A DNA stretch of 60,944 nucleotides from contig NZ_AUEY01000020.1 of NCBI RefSeq assembly GCF_000426225.1, positions 1 to 60,944 of the forward strand, read 5' to 3'. Shown here one piece after another: positions 36,034 to 45,187 of this stretch. How positions within the stretch are numbered: the stretch's first letter is position 1; each line of letters starts with the position of its first letter. This DNA is from Desulforegula conservatrix Mb1Pa. GTDB taxonomy: Bacteria > Desulfobacterota > Desulfobacteria > Desulfobacterales > Desulforegulaceae. The position numbers were made by a program, and so were the translations under genes. The notes under the pieces are model-generated. The model made no database searches, was not told the DNA's origin, and saw only the letters and a list, made by a program, of their open reading frames with translations.

Positions 36034-36696
36034 ATGGATAGAAAACTGATCATTTTAGCGCCTCCTGGTTCTGCAAGGGAACTGTACATTGCCGCAGTCC
36101 TGAAAAGCGGCATTGGTGCAGATGTTGTTTCCACATGTCAGGAAATGTTTGATAGTATGGCAAAAAATCCATACTGCGGAGCGCTGCTTGATTTTTTTAC
36201 AAAGATGAAGTCATCAAGCTCCGAAAAAAAGGTTCTTGCCGAAATATCCGAAGGTTTTCCGATGATGATTGTCAAGACCGCTCCCGAGCCTGGACAGATA
36301 CAGGCGTTCAGTTTTTCTGACGTAAAAAAAGGCGAGACAATTGAAAGCTTTATACTGAAGGAATGCCTTGCAGTAAAACCAAGGACCATCAGGGCCAGTG
36401 AAAGAAAGAACCTCATTTTCAATGTCATTGTTTCTGACAATCCTAGATTTTCGGCTGAGGGACTGGAGCGTACAGTAACTGTCAATGTTTCTGCAAGCGG
36501 GTGTTTTGTTTTTTCAGTGGTGGAAAGGGTAGTTGATTCGACTGTATGGATAATATTTCGTGAAATAGAAGACAAAACACCAATAAAGGCGGTTGTTAAG
36601 GAGGTTCTTCCCTGGGGACAGAAAAGACGCTTTCCTGGCTTTTGCCTGGAGTTTGAAACCATAAAGGAAAATCAGCTCAAGGAAATATGGAGATAG
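36034..36696 (+). CDS. PilZ-domain protein with an N-terminal receiver-like region
   Basis: A 220-residue protein. The C-terminal half shows the c-di-GMP-binding PilZ motifs: RxxxR (RASER, near 121) and later NVSASGCF, the (D/N)xSxxG box. The N-terminal half looks like an alpha/beta receiver fold (LIILAPPGSARELYIAAVLKS) but lacks a conserved phospho-acceptor Asp in the expected place. It probably binds c-di-GMP and acts through partner contact, perhaps on surface attachment. It lies downstream of menG on the same strand and converges on nadB with a 15 bp gap. Confidence 0.72.
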   Translation: MDRKLIILAPPGSARELYIAAVLKSGIGADVVSTCQEMFDSMAKNPYCGALLDFFTKMKSSSSEKKVLAEISEGFPMMIVKTAPEPGQIQAFSFSDVKKGETIESFILKECLAVKPRTIRASERKNLIFNVIVSDNPRFSAEGLERTVTVNVSASGCFVFSVVERVVDSTVWIIFREIEDKTPIKAVVKEVLPWGQKRRFPGFCLEFETIKENQLKEIWR

Positions 36697-36711
36697 CTGC
36701 TTGTTTATGAA

Positions 36712-38325
36712 TCAGCAGCAGCTTTTCCTGAGAATTGTGTTTTTCTTTAGTGAATCATCTTTTTCTGGATGATCCTGATTAAAATGGAGTCCTCTGCTTT
36801 CCTTTCTCATTGCTGCCGAAGTCATTATCATCTCTGAAATTTCAGCTATGCTCCTTAGTTCGGCAGTGTGGGAATTTATTGCTTTTGTATCAAAAAGCTC
36901 CGTTGCCTGCTTTCTTAAACCCCTGATTATTTTAAGTCCTTCTGCCAGTCCCTTGTCAGATCGCACAATCCCGGCATAATTCCACATTGTGTCCTTTATG
37001 GCCGTTTTTATTCTTTCCACTTCGGTAATTTCTGCGTGTCTCATATTTTTTCTTTCAAATCGTTCCAGAGCATCATGCAGCAGGCTTCCTGCCTTAATTT
37101 TTTCAGCTTCCTCACATGCGGACAGATCCGCTTCATGGGCATAAACAAGTGCCTCAAGAAGGGAGTTGCTGGCAAGGCGGTTTGCTCCGTGCAGACCTGT
37201 GCAGGCGGCTTCTCCTATGACGTAAAGTCTTTTTATGTCTGTCTGTCCTTTCCTGTCTGTGATAACTCCTCCGCACATATAGTGAGCGGCCGGAACCACA
37301 GGAATAGGTTCTTTTGTCATATCAAAGCCCATTTCAAGGCATTTTTTGTATAAATTCGGGAAACGCTTTTTGACGAATCCGGGATCTTTGAAAGAAATGT
37401 CCAGAAAAATTTTCTCGCCGTTTTTCAGCTCGGAATGGATTGCCCTGGCTACAATATCCCTGCAAGCAAGATCTTTCAAAGGACTGTATTTGTGCATGAA
37501 CGGGTTGCCAGATGAGTCTTTCAGAATTCCGCCTTCTCCCCTTACTGCTTCTGAAATAAGAAAACAGCGGCCATCGCTGTTGCACATGCATGTAGGATGA
37601 AACTGCATGAACTCGAGGTTCGCAACACTTGCTCCGGCCCTGTAACCCATGGCAATGCCGTCGCCAGTTGCTATATCAGGATTGCTTGTGTATGGATAAA
37701 CGCTTCCAGATCCGCCTGCCGCAAGAACGGTGATTTTTGATAAAAAGGATTTAATTTCAAGGCTTGTCGAATCAAGGGCAATGACTCCGTTACAGGATAT
37801 CATCCCATGACTTTCTTTTGAATCTGTTATGAAATCAAGGGCAAGGTGATTTTCAAACACTTTTATCCTCGGGTGGGTTTTCACAAGTTTAGATAGGACT
37901 GTTTCGAGTTCATGGCCTGTCATATCAAGGGCATGGACTATTCTTTTTCTGGAGTGACCTCCCTCAAGACCAAGATCAAGACTGAATTCAGCCTCGTTTT
38001 CGCTTTCTGAAAAAGGCTTGGTATCGAATTTTACTCCAAGGCTGATTAGCTCTCTTATTCTTGCAGGCCCGTTTTTTACAACTAGTGTTGCGGCATCCTT
38101 GTCAGTAAGGCCGCACCCTGCTTCAATCGTGTCCCTGATATGCAGTTCGAAAGAATCCTCAAGATCAAAGACAGATGCTATTCCTCCCTGGGCATGCAGG
38201 GTGTTGCTGTCCTTGATATTCTTTTTCGTGATTATGGAAACATTTCCATGCTCAGCCGCTTTAAGGGCATAGAAAAGCCCTGCCACTCCGCTTCCTATTA
38301 CAAGAAAATCAGTATTTGAACGCAT
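36712..38325 (-). CDS. nadB: L-aspartate oxidase
   Basis: A 537-residue flavoprotein with FAD-binding VIGSGVAGLFYALKAAEHG, HAQGGIASVFD, the substrate-binding HPTCMCN and GEAACTGLHGANRLASNSLLEALV, and a C-terminal helical domain. It oxidises aspartate to iminoaspartate, using fumarate as acceptor in anaerobes, for NAD synthesis with NadA. Those signatures favour NadB over fumarate reductase or succinate dehydrogenase FrdA. nadA and nadC are not in the window. It is a single gene with a GGGACAAAATG start context. Confidence 0.94.
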   Translation of the reverse strand: MRSNTDFLVIGSGVAGLFYALKAAEHGNVSIITKKNIKDSNTLHAQGGIASVFDLEDSFELHIRDTIEAGCGLTDKDAATLVVKNGPARIRELISLGVKFDTKPFSESENEAEFSLDLGLEGGHSRKRIVHALDMTGHELETVLSKLVKTHPRIKVFENHLALDFITDSKESHGMISCNGVIALDSTSLEIKSFLSKITVLAAGGSGSVYPYTSNPDIATGDGIAMGYRAGASVANLEFMQFHPTCMCNSDGRCFLISEAVRGEGGILKDSSGNPFMHKYSPLKDLACRDIVARAIHSELKNGEKIFLDISFKDPGFVKKRFPNLYKKCLEMGFDMTKEPIPVVPAAHYMCGGVITDRKGQTDIKRLYVIGEAACTGLHGANRLASNSLLEALVYAHEADLSACEEAEKIKAGSLLHDALERFERKNMRHAEITEVERIKTAIKDTMWNYAGIVRSDKGLAEGLKIIRGLRKQATELFDTKAINSHTAELRSIAEISEMIMTSAAMRKESRGLHFNQDHPEKDDSLKKNTILRKSCC

Positions 38326-38372
38326 TTTGTCCCGATTCTTTTATTGGGCCTGTTTTAGGATTAATCAACTTT

Positions 38373-38505
38373 GATGGACTCGCAAAAAGTCCGATTACCG
38401 TCATTCCGGCGAAGGCCGGAATCCAGAAGTAATTGAAAATACTGGATGCCGGATCAAGTCCGGCATGACTCCGATGCATTTCTTGACTTTTTGCAACCTT
38501 GTCAA
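38373..38505. repeat. TIR element, copy F, with interior reversed relative to its ends
   Basis: The ends read as in other forward copies (GATGGACTCGCAAAAAGTC at the left, GACTTTTTGCAACCTTGTC at the right). The interior runs in the opposite direction (CCGTCATTCCGGCGAAGG at the left, GGATCAAGTCCGGCATGAC at the right). Confidence 0.92.
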
Positions 38506-38560
38506 CTTTCATATAGGTGATTATTTTTATTTTGGCAGCATTTAGAATGACAGCCATCAA

Positions 38561-39208
38561 CTAGTAATATCGGCTTTTGTGCCTTGTATTAATTCCGAGA
38601 AACCAACCGAGAAGGAGCACCGCAGCACCCGCCAGAAACCATCTTACACCCTTGGCGACTATTTTTTTATCCATTTCGTCAATGGTTTTATTCAGATTAT
38701 CTATCTCTGCAAGGGCTTTTTCATGTTCCGGTTTTATAGTCTGGCAATCCGAGGTTTCTTTCTTTAATGCCTCAAGCTGCATCGTAACTTCATCAAGCTG
38801 TAATCTGAGGCTCTGGATTTCCTGTTCGGGATTAAGGGCTTCGACAGCTTTTGACGCATCAGCAGGCGCAGGAACAGATTCCTTTTGAGGAGGAGGTGTC
38901 ACGGTTTCTGCTTGTTGGTTTTCTTCTTTTTCCTCTTTCTTGACCTCTGGTGTGCCTTTGGTTTTTGTCAGGAATTTTTTATTGATCCAGCCCTGTTTCC
39001 CATCGGAATCAGATACCTTTACCCAAATTTCTCCATCTTCAATCACGTTAAGCTGTTTGCCTGATCTTACAACCGCAATGGCCTGGCTTTCAGTACCTTT
39101 TCCTGATCTTAGATTGACATCAGAAGTTGTTTTTACAGTATACGATGCCAGCGCCATATTGCCTGATACAAGCATAAAAATTGTCGCCGCAGCTATTGCC
39201 GTTCTCAT
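38561..39208 (-). CDS. SH3-domain periplasmic protein with coiled coil and C-terminal membrane anchor
   Basis: A 215-residue protein: signal peptide (cleavage near ALA at residue 21), bacterial SH3 domain (about 25-85, VNLRSGKGTESQAIAVVRSG), a Pro/Glu-rich linker, coiled coil (about 125-175), and one C-terminal membrane helix (WFLAGAAVLLLGWFLGI) with basic end. This is the TIGR04211-type, YgiM-like arrangement. The SH3 domain probably binds peptidoglycan. CAGGAGGAAATAA is a strong ribosome binding site. A single gene; function otherwise unknown. Confidence 0.85.
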   Translation of the reverse strand: MRTAIAAATIFMLVSGNMALASYTVKTTSDVNLRSGKGTESQAIAVVRSGKQLNVIEDGEIWVKVSDSDGKQGWINKKFLTKTKGTPEVKKEEKEENQQAETVTPPPQKESVPAPADASKAVEALNPEQEIQSLRLQLDEVTMQLEALKKETSDCQTIKPEHEKALAEIDNLNKTIDEMDKKIVAKGVRWFLAGAAVLLLGWFLGINTRHKSRYY

Positions 39209-39333
39209 TTATTTCCTCCTGAAGGTCGTTTTTTGCCGCCGGATATTGTTATTTTGTATATAAATTCATATCAAAAGGCTTCTGTCTATTCCGAAGCCTT
39301 TAGTCAGTCATTTTTACCGGCCTTATAAATTCT

Positions 39334-39488
39334 GATGGACTCGCAAAAAATAGAAAAAGGCAACGGCGTCATGCCGGACTTTATAAGGCATCCAGTGTTC
39401 TCAGATATTTCCGGATTCCGGCTCCAGGTTTTCACATGGACAGGCCCCGCCGGAATGACGGTAATCGGACTTTTTACGACGTTGTCAA
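39334..39488 (+). repeat. TIR element, copy G
   Basis: GATGGACTCGCAAAAAATAG at the left and GGACTTTTTACGACGTTGTC at the right. It has the longest interior, containing CACATGGACAGGCCCCGC as in copy A. Confidence 0.9.
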
Positions 39489-39663
39489 ATCTAAAAAAGA
39501 CAGAAACGTATTAACCTTTTTTGTCAAATGCCTCAATCTGTTTCTTTTTTTCTGTTTCAGAATATTAGGTTTTCTTTATCAATTTGTTTTTTGTTAGCTA
39601 TTCCTGGATTGCAATCAAGTAGCTTTTAAAGTTTTTTGATAAAATTTCCATGTATTTATGCTT

Positions 39664-39796
39664 GATAGACTCGCAAAAAGTCGGAAATAGGCGTCGGCGT
39701 CGTGCCGGATTTGATCCGGCATCTTTGTATTTTCAGATACTTTTGGATTTCGACAAGGTGCGGAATTTTCGGTTGTTTCCATTCCGGCCTTGTCAA
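39664..39796 (+). repeat. TIR element, copy H
   Basis: GATAGACTCGCAAAAAGTC at the left. The right end is diverged (TTCCATTCCGGCCTTGTC). The interior keeps GGCGTCGGCGTCGTGCCGG and TTTGATCCGGCATC. Confidence 0.88.
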
Positions 39797-39989
39797 CATT
39801 CACTTTACAATGAAAGCCATTGGCATTAGTTTATTCGGAATGCAGGGTGCACAAGGAAATATTTGCAAGTAATGACACCTCTGCGTCTGCAATTTGCAGA
39901 GAAGAATATTTTTGCGGCATTTTTAAAGGCCGCGATTCAGAATCAATACTTTTGAGGGATTCTGTATAAACTTAGTTTGGATGAAATTT

Positions 39990-40436
39990 ATGATCGCTTT
40001 TGACTTATGCTGCTCCCAGGGGCATTCCTTTGAAGGCTGGTTTGAAGACAGTGCAGCCTTTGATTTACAGATGCAGAAAGGCCTTATTAACTGCCCTGTT
40101 TGCGATGATTGCAATGTGAGGAAGCTGCTTTCACCCGTTGCCATTCGAAAGAGCTCGCCTTCAGGAGCATTTCCTCATATGCCAAAGTCTCCTGAAGAAG
40201 GTCTTAAGATACTCGAACAGGTTGGAAGAGAGCTAAAGGAATTTGTAGAAAAGAATTTTGAGGATGTTGGGACTGATTTTGCCAGAGAAGCTCTTAAGAT
40301 GCACTACGGTGTTGAAGAGCCTCGAAATATCAGGGGCGTCAGTTCCGAAAATGATGAGGACGTGCTTAGAAATGAAGGTATAGCTTTTTTTAAACTGCCT
40401 TCGTTTGACTGGCCAGATCAGGAGTCTGATGAATGA
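39990..40436 (+). CDS. DUF1178 family protein
   Basis: A 148-residue protein with the family's Cys-containing start (MIAFDLCCSQGHSFEGWF) and CPVCDDCNVRKLLSPVAI, forming a likely zinc knuckle. The C-terminal part is acidic and helical. Start at 39990 gives the typical family N-terminus; an ATG three codons upstream (39981) is possible. The function of DUF1178 is unknown. It precedes a Nudix hydrolase gene by 18 bp on the same strand and is probably co-transcribed. Confidence 0.85.
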   Translation: MIAFDLCCSQGHSFEGWFEDSAAFDLQMQKGLINCPVCDDCNVRKLLSPVAIRKSSPSGAFPHMPKSPEEGLKILEQVGRELKEFVEKNFEDVGTDFAREALKMHYGVEEPRNIRGVSSENDEDVLRNEGIAFFKLPSFDWPDQESDE

Positions 40437-40454
40437 TATTCAGGAGTAAATAAT

Positions 40455-41126
40455 ATGGATATGCAAGATCTTGAAACCCTTAGACTCAATCTTCCGGAGC
40501 ATCCCGGAATTCATGGCAGGGAAAATTATTTCAACGCAGCTGTGCTCATCCCTCTTGTAAATATTGACGGCGAGCTGAATTTTCTTTTTGAGAAAAGGGC
40601 AAAGGGAATACGTCAGGAAGGCGAAGTCTGCTTCCCTGGAGGCAAATACAGCCGGAAAACTGATAAAACACGGCTTGAAACTGCTCTGCGCGAGACCCAT
40701 GAAGAGCTTGGCATTTCAGGGGACAGGATTTTTCCTTTGGGCCAGATGGATTCCCTCATAGCTCCCGTGCTTGGGGGGGTTATCGATCCATTTATTGCTG
40801 AAGTAAAAATAAGCGGGATAGAAGATCTGACTCTTCAGAGCGACGAAGTTGAAAAGGTCTTTTTTGTACCGGTATCCTGGTTCGAGCAGAATCAGCCCGA
40901 AATTTATCATGTCAGGATCGAGGCTCATCCGAGAATAAAAAAGGAAAACGGCGAGATTGAAACACTTCTCCCGTCCATAGAACTCGGGCTTCCGGACAGT
41001 TATGCCCAGCCCTGGGTAGGCAGAAAGCATAGGGTTCTTGTTTACAGGGTTGCTGGTGAGCTTGTCTGGGGACTCACTGCTGAAATGGTCAATGCCGTTG
41101 TGAATAAATTCAAAAGGCAGGATTAG
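40455..41126 (+). CDS. Nudix hydrolase, CoA pyrophosphatase-like
   Basis: A 223-residue protein. The catalytic Nudix half RETHEELGI is intact (Glu residues that bind metal) after GGKYSRKTDKTRLETAL, and EVCFPGGK precedes it as in CoA diphosphatases of the NudL/YeaB type. It would cleave CoA or related nucleotide diphosphates. The first Nudix Glu position is not conserved, as in other CoA-type members. Downstream of a DUF1178 gene; convergent with the ABC-F gene. Confidence 0.85.
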   Translation: MDMQDLETLRLNLPEHPGIHGRENYFNAAVLIPLVNIDGELNFLFEKRAKGIRQEGEVCFPGGKYSRKTDKTRLETALRETHEELGISGDRIFPLGQMDSLIAPVLGGVIDPFIAEVKISGIEDLTLQSDEVEKVFFVPVSWFEQNQPEIYHVRIEAHPRIKKENGEIETLLPSIELGLPDSYAQPWVGRKHRVLVYRVAGELVWGLTAEMVNAVVNKFKRQD

Positions 41127-41197
41127 AAAATGCTTTTTCAGAATCCTGCCCATGATTTAAGCAATTATCTTAATCTGGTGCTTTGAATTGAACCGGT

Positions 41198-42817
41198 TTA
41201 TTTTCCAACCTTGCTCAGATAATACTCATACCCGCCTTCGTAGCTTGTCATTTCTCCATGATCAATCTGGAAAACCCTTTTGACGAGGGATCTCAGGAAG
41301 TACCTGTCATGGCTTACAATAACGACTGTGCCGTTGAATTCCTGAAGAGCTTCAAGGAGAATTTCCCTTGACTGGATGTCGAGGTGGTTTGTCGGTTCGT
41401 CAAGAATAAGGAAATTGACAGGTTTTGATAGGAGTGTCGCAAGAACAACACGGCTTTTTTCTCCGCCTGATAGTTTGTCTATTCTCTTATGAACATCATC
41501 GCCCTGGAAAAGAAAGGCTGCGCAAAGATTTCTGATAATTCCGATCCCGGCATGTGGAAGTGCATCCTGAACAGACTCAAAAACAGTTTTTTTAGGATCA
41601 AGAAGATCCATGGAATGCTGGCTGAAATAGCCGACGTTTACTGAAGCTCCAATCACGGCGCTGCCGGATGTAGGCGTTGTCTGTTCTGCGAGAACCTTTA
41701 GGAATGTGGATTTTCCGGCGCCATTTATTCCGACCACCGCAATCTTTTCCCTGCGCCTTATCATTCCTGAAATTCCGCCAAAAACAGACTTCTGGCCACC
41801 ATCAGGAAGTTCCCATACTTTTCCGAGGTTTTCCATGACAACAACGTCGTCACCTGAACGCGGAGGCTCTGCAAATTCAAACTTGATTTTCTTTTGTTCC
41901 GGTGGAAGCTCTATACGTTCAATTTTTTCTATCTTTTTCACCCTGGATTGAACCTGGGACGCATGGGAAGCTCGGGCCGCAAATTTTGCAATGAATTCCT
42001 CTTCCTTTGCCAGCATTTCCTGCTGTCTGCGGTAACTTGCCATTAGCTGTTCGCGCCTGACCTCTCTTTCTCGAAGATAAAAATCATAGTTGCCTGTGTA
42101 CGTTGTGGCTGTTCTATTGGCAATTTCTATGGTTCTTGAAACTATCCTGTTCATGAAATCATGATCATGGCAGGTCATGAGAAGCGCGCCCTTGAATTCG
42201 TCAGCCAGCCATTCTTCAAGCCATACGATGGATTCAACGTCCAGATGGTTTGTGGGTTCGTCAAGGAGAAGGACATCAGGATTTACGGTCAGAATTTTTG
42301 CAAGCGCTATACGCATTTTCCAGCCACCGCTGAATGACTCAACTGGCCTGTCGTAAGAGTCAGGGCCAATGCCTAAACCTGTCAGAACTGCCTGGGCCCT
42401 TGATTCAAGATCATATCCGCCCTGGTGCTCGAACTGGTCAACCGCATTGCCGTATTTTTCGAGCAGGTTGGCCATATCATCATCAGACATTGGTTCTGCC
42501 ATTGCAGCTTCCATTGTCCTTATTTCTTCGCCAAGCCTTACAACGTCCTGAACCGCAGACATTACCTCTGCGAGTGCCGATCTGCCGGACATATCTCCGA
42601 CGTCCTGGGAAAAATAGCCTATTCGTGTTTTTGAGGCTTTGGTGATCTCTCCGCTGTCAGCCTCTTCTTCACCTGTGATAAGCCTGAAAATGGTTGTTTT
42701 GCCCGCACCGTTGGGGCCTACAAGGCCTGTTCTGGTAGAAGGAAGTATCTGAAGGCTGGCGTTCTGGAAAAGGATCTGCGAGCCATGCTGTTTTGTGATG
42801 TTGCTCAAATGTATCAT
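41198..42817 (-). CDS. ABC-F family ATPase
   Basis: A 539-residue soluble protein with two ABC domains and no membrane segment. Walker A motifs GPNGAGKTT (near 37) and GINGAGKST (near 350); signature SFSGGWKMR and LSGGEKSR; Walker B LLLDEPTNHLD and LILDEPTNHLD. The interdomain linker is helical and charged (about 240-310). ABC-F proteins act on the ribosome in translation control or antibiotic protection. AGGAG before 42817 supports that start. It is not clear which ABC-F subgroup this belongs to. Confidence 0.92.
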   Translation of the reverse strand: MIHLSNITKQHGSQILFQNASLQILPSTRTGLVGPNGAGKTTIFRLITGEEEADSGEITKASKTRIGYFSQDVGDMSGRSALAEVMSAVQDVVRLGEEIRTMEAAMAEPMSDDDMANLLEKYGNAVDQFEHQGGYDLESRAQAVLTGLGIGPDSYDRPVESFSGGWKMRIALAKILTVNPDVLLLDEPTNHLDVESIVWLEEWLADEFKGALLMTCHDHDFMNRIVSRTIEIANRTATTYTGNYDFYLREREVRREQLMASYRRQQEMLAKEEEFIAKFAARASHASQVQSRVKKIEKIERIELPPEQKKIKFEFAEPPRSGDDVVVMENLGKVWELPDGGQKSVFGGISGMIRRREKIAVVGINGAGKSTFLKVLAEQTTPTSGSAVIGASVNVGYFSQHSMDLLDPKKTVFESVQDALPHAGIGIIRNLCAAFLFQGDDVHKRIDKLSGGEKSRVVLATLLSKPVNFLILDEPTNHLDIQSREILLEALQEFNGTVVIVSHDRYFLRSLVKRVFQIDHGEMTSYEGGYEYYLSKVGK

Positions 42818-43024
42818 TTTAATAACTCCTAAAAAAAACGGACTATTACCACGGAGGAGACTGCCCGGCAAGAGTATTTTTATTAATATGAAAATACCGT
42901 AGAGGCTTTTGTGAAATCTGTTTTCATACTCTGGATAGTCATGTATTATTGCATCGTCTTGGCGTTTTTATCTGAAACGTTTTTTTCAAGACGATTCCTG
43001 CTTACAATTAAAAAAAGAGCCTCA

Positions 43025-43615
43025 ATGCTGAAAAAAACACTTCCGCTTATTGCAATTGTTCTCTTTGTTTCTTCTTATTCAGCAGCCTCTTCTTTTCGCT
43101 GCAACGGAAGAGTTGTATCAGAAGGGGATGCCAAGTATGATGTTCTCATGAGATGCCAGCAGCCCTATCTTTCAGACACTACAGAGAAAGAAATCATAAG
43201 AAAGGTGACTCCATCGGAATGGAGAAAATATCAGGTTAAAAGAGAAAACTGGCTTTACAATTACGGCCCGTCCAATCTGATGAGGCTCATGGTGTTTGAA
43301 AATGAAAAGCTGCTGGAGATACGGAGTCTTGGTTACGGATACATGGACGGAGATATCGGCAGATACGCCGGAGATTCTTCAAAACTGACCACGGGCATGA
43401 CTTCGGTTGAGGTTCTGATGCACTGGGGCAGACCGTCATACAGGTCTGACAGGAATGAGGAACGAATCATTAAGGTTGATGATAATAATTATATGAAAAC
43501 CTATGTCACTGTCTCAGATTGGATCTATAACCTCGGTCAGAACCGGCTTACCAAGACCCTTGTATTCGAAGCAGGAGAACTCGTCGAAGTTAAAGACGGG
43601 AATTATGGGATGTAA
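43025..43615 (+). CDS. DUF2845 family secreted protein with internal duplication
   Basis: A 196-residue protein with a signal peptide (MLKKTLPLIAIVLFVSSYSA). Two halves repeat the same pattern: DVLMRCQQPYLSD ... NWLYNYGPSNLMRLMVFE ... EIRSLGYG and EVLMHWGRPSYRSD ... DWIYNLGQNRLTKTLVFE ... EVKDGNYG. The frame is open from 42911, but the family and signal peptide begin at 43025. Related proteins are periplasmic and uncharacterised. The gene is alone, divergent from ABC-F. The two Cys residues (RCNGR, MRCQQP) may form a disulfide. Confidence 0.82.
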   Translation: MLKKTLPLIAIVLFVSSYSAASSFRCNGRVVSEGDAKYDVLMRCQQPYLSDTTEKEIIRKVTPSEWRKYQVKRENWLYNYGPSNLMRLMVFENEKLLEIRSLGYGYMDGDIGRYAGDSSKLTTGMTSVEVLMHWGRPSYRSDRNEERIIKVDDNNYMKTYVTVSDWIYNLGQNRLTKTLVFEAGELVEVKDGNYGM

Positions 43616-43662
43616 TCCTGTTTTAAATGGGAATTTCGAATTTGAGAGAAGCAAGTATTCGG

Positions 43663-43705
43663 AAATTTTTTGCGGAGCTTTTTTTCAAAAAAGCGACCCG
43701 CAAGG
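43663..43705 (+). repeat. Dispersed repeat family 2, copy 2
   Basis: TTTTTTGCGGAGCTTTTT followed by CAAAAAAGCGACCCGCAAGG; compare 11162 and 60422. Confidence 0.75.
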
Positions 43706-43839
43706 TACACGCATCTGGTGTGCAAGTCTTAGAGCTTGAGCACCCTACGAATCGGCCTTTTTTTACGGCAAATTAACCATACAAGGTTGATCTTAAAGAG
43801 GATAATAGCACAAAAGTTCGGGTTAGCTTGGAACGGGCA

Positions 43840-45066
43840 TTAATCGTTCTTTTTAAGAATAAATTCCCTTATCCTGTTGCCTTCTTTTTCCTTAACTATT
43901 GCAAGGTATTTCCCAATGGTTATTTTTTCTTTCTCCCTTGGGATTCTTCCAAGCTTTTCAAGGATGAAGCCAGAGAATGTATCATATTCTCCATTCTCTT
44001 CTATATTGATATCAAAGGCCTTGTTAATGTCGTAGATGCTGATCCCACCCTGTATGATCCATTCGTTGTTCTTTGTCTGGACTATGTCCGGAATTTCCTG
44101 ATCTGTTTCGTCTTCTATGTCTCCGACAAGTTCTTCGATGACATCCTCGAGTGTGATGAGACCTGCTACACCACCATATTCATCCACAACAATGGCCATA
44201 TGGTGGCGCCTTTTCTTGAACTGGCTCAGAAGGGTGTTGATGGTCTTGTTTTCTGGAATGAAATAGGGCTTCCTCAGGATAACCTCAATATTCAGCTCTC
44301 CAGGGCATGTCGCCTGCTGCCTGAACAGATCACTTACGTGTATGGCTCCGATTATGTTGTCAATCGATCCCTTATAAACCGGAACCCTTGAAAATCCAGC
44401 CTTGAGTATATTAATCAGGTCAGTGGGCTTTTCTATATCTATGGCAAACATGTCTCCGCGCGGGGTCATTATTTCGGAAGCTCTGGTATCGTCAAACTCG
44501 AAAACATTCTGGATCAGCTCTTTTTCTTCTTCCCTGATTTCTCCTTCCTCTTCGCCCATCTCGACAATGGTAATCAGTTCTTCCTCTGTAACGCTAGGAT
44601 TGGAAACATTCATTCTGCCGGCTAATTTGGGTACAAAGTCCAGAATCTTTATGACAGGAAAAAGAATTACCGAAAACCAGAAGATTGGAATTATGGAGAG
44701 CCTTGAAATCACGATGTTATTTTTTGCCGCTATTGATTTCGGCATTATCTCGCCAAAAACAAGAATCAGAAATGTCATGACTCCTGTTGCTATTCCAACG
44801 GCATTTTCGGAAAATGATTTGATCATTACTGCTGTGGCAAGGGATGAAGCGGCAATGTTTACAAGTGTATTACCGATGAGGATTGTGGATAAAAGGCGAT
44901 GGTGGTCATCCTTCATTTTTTTTATGAGGGAATCCACCTTGCTCCCGCTTTTTGCCATATGCATTGCCTTTGCTCTGCTTATGGTGAACAGGGCAGTCTC
45001 TGCGGACGAAAAAAAACCGGACAAAAGTAGAAAAACTATGAGTATTATAATTTCTTGTATAGGCAT
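43840..45066 (-). CDS. CNNM/CorC-family membrane protein with CBS domains
   Basis: A 408-residue protein. N-terminal membrane domain (about 1-185: LIVFLLLSGFFSSAETALF, the CNNM signature), paired CBS domains (about 195-320; MTPRGDMFAID, VVDEYGGVAGLITLEDVIEE), and a C-terminal CorC/HlyC transporter-associated domain (about 325-408, GEYDTFSGFILEKLGRIP). Relatives export magnesium or cobalt, or were called hemolysin C. The ATG at 45066 follows AGGGAACAATT; an upstream frame extends to 45120. Single gene. Confidence 0.92.
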   Translation of the reverse strand: MPIQEIIILIVFLLLSGFFSSAETALFTISRAKAMHMAKSGSKVDSLIKKMKDDHHRLLSTILIGNTLVNIAASSLATAVMIKSFSENAVGIATGVMTFLILVFGEIMPKSIAAKNNIVISRLSIIPIFWFSVILFPVIKILDFVPKLAGRMNVSNPSVTEEELITIVEMGEEEGEIREEEKELIQNVFEFDDTRASEIMTPRGDMFAIDIEKPTDLINILKAGFSRVPVYKGSIDNIIGAIHVSDLFRQQATCPGELNIEVILRKPYFIPENKTINTLLSQFKKRRHHMAIVVDEYGGVAGLITLEDVIEELVGDIEDETDQEIPDIVQTKNNEWIIQGGISIYDINKAFDINIEENGEYDTFSGFILEKLGRIPREKEKITIGKYLAIVKEKEGNRIREFILKKND

Positions 45067-45187
45067 AATTGTTCCCTGCGCATGCGGGGAAAAAGGGTTA
45101 AAAAAGGTAAATATGAACATTAATGAATTTTTTGTTTAAGATCTACATTTTTTATTCCTTGCCAATAAATTTAATCTAACTGCAGAG

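Larger units (their letters stand above)
39209..39989. other. Repeat-rich intergenic region
   Basis: About 780 bp without a gene. It carries repeat copies G and H. The remainder is AT-rich, and no further motif was identified. Confidence 0.65.

Noticed and set aside
38309-38560. Small minus-strand frame with text like AGLDPASSIFNYFWIPAFAGMT
   Set aside because: This is the translation of repeat copy F, a well-known type of false gene in repeat DNA.
43828-44391. 187-aa reading frame antisense to the CNNM/CorC gene
   Set aside because: It is a shadow of the real gene, with no start signal or motif.
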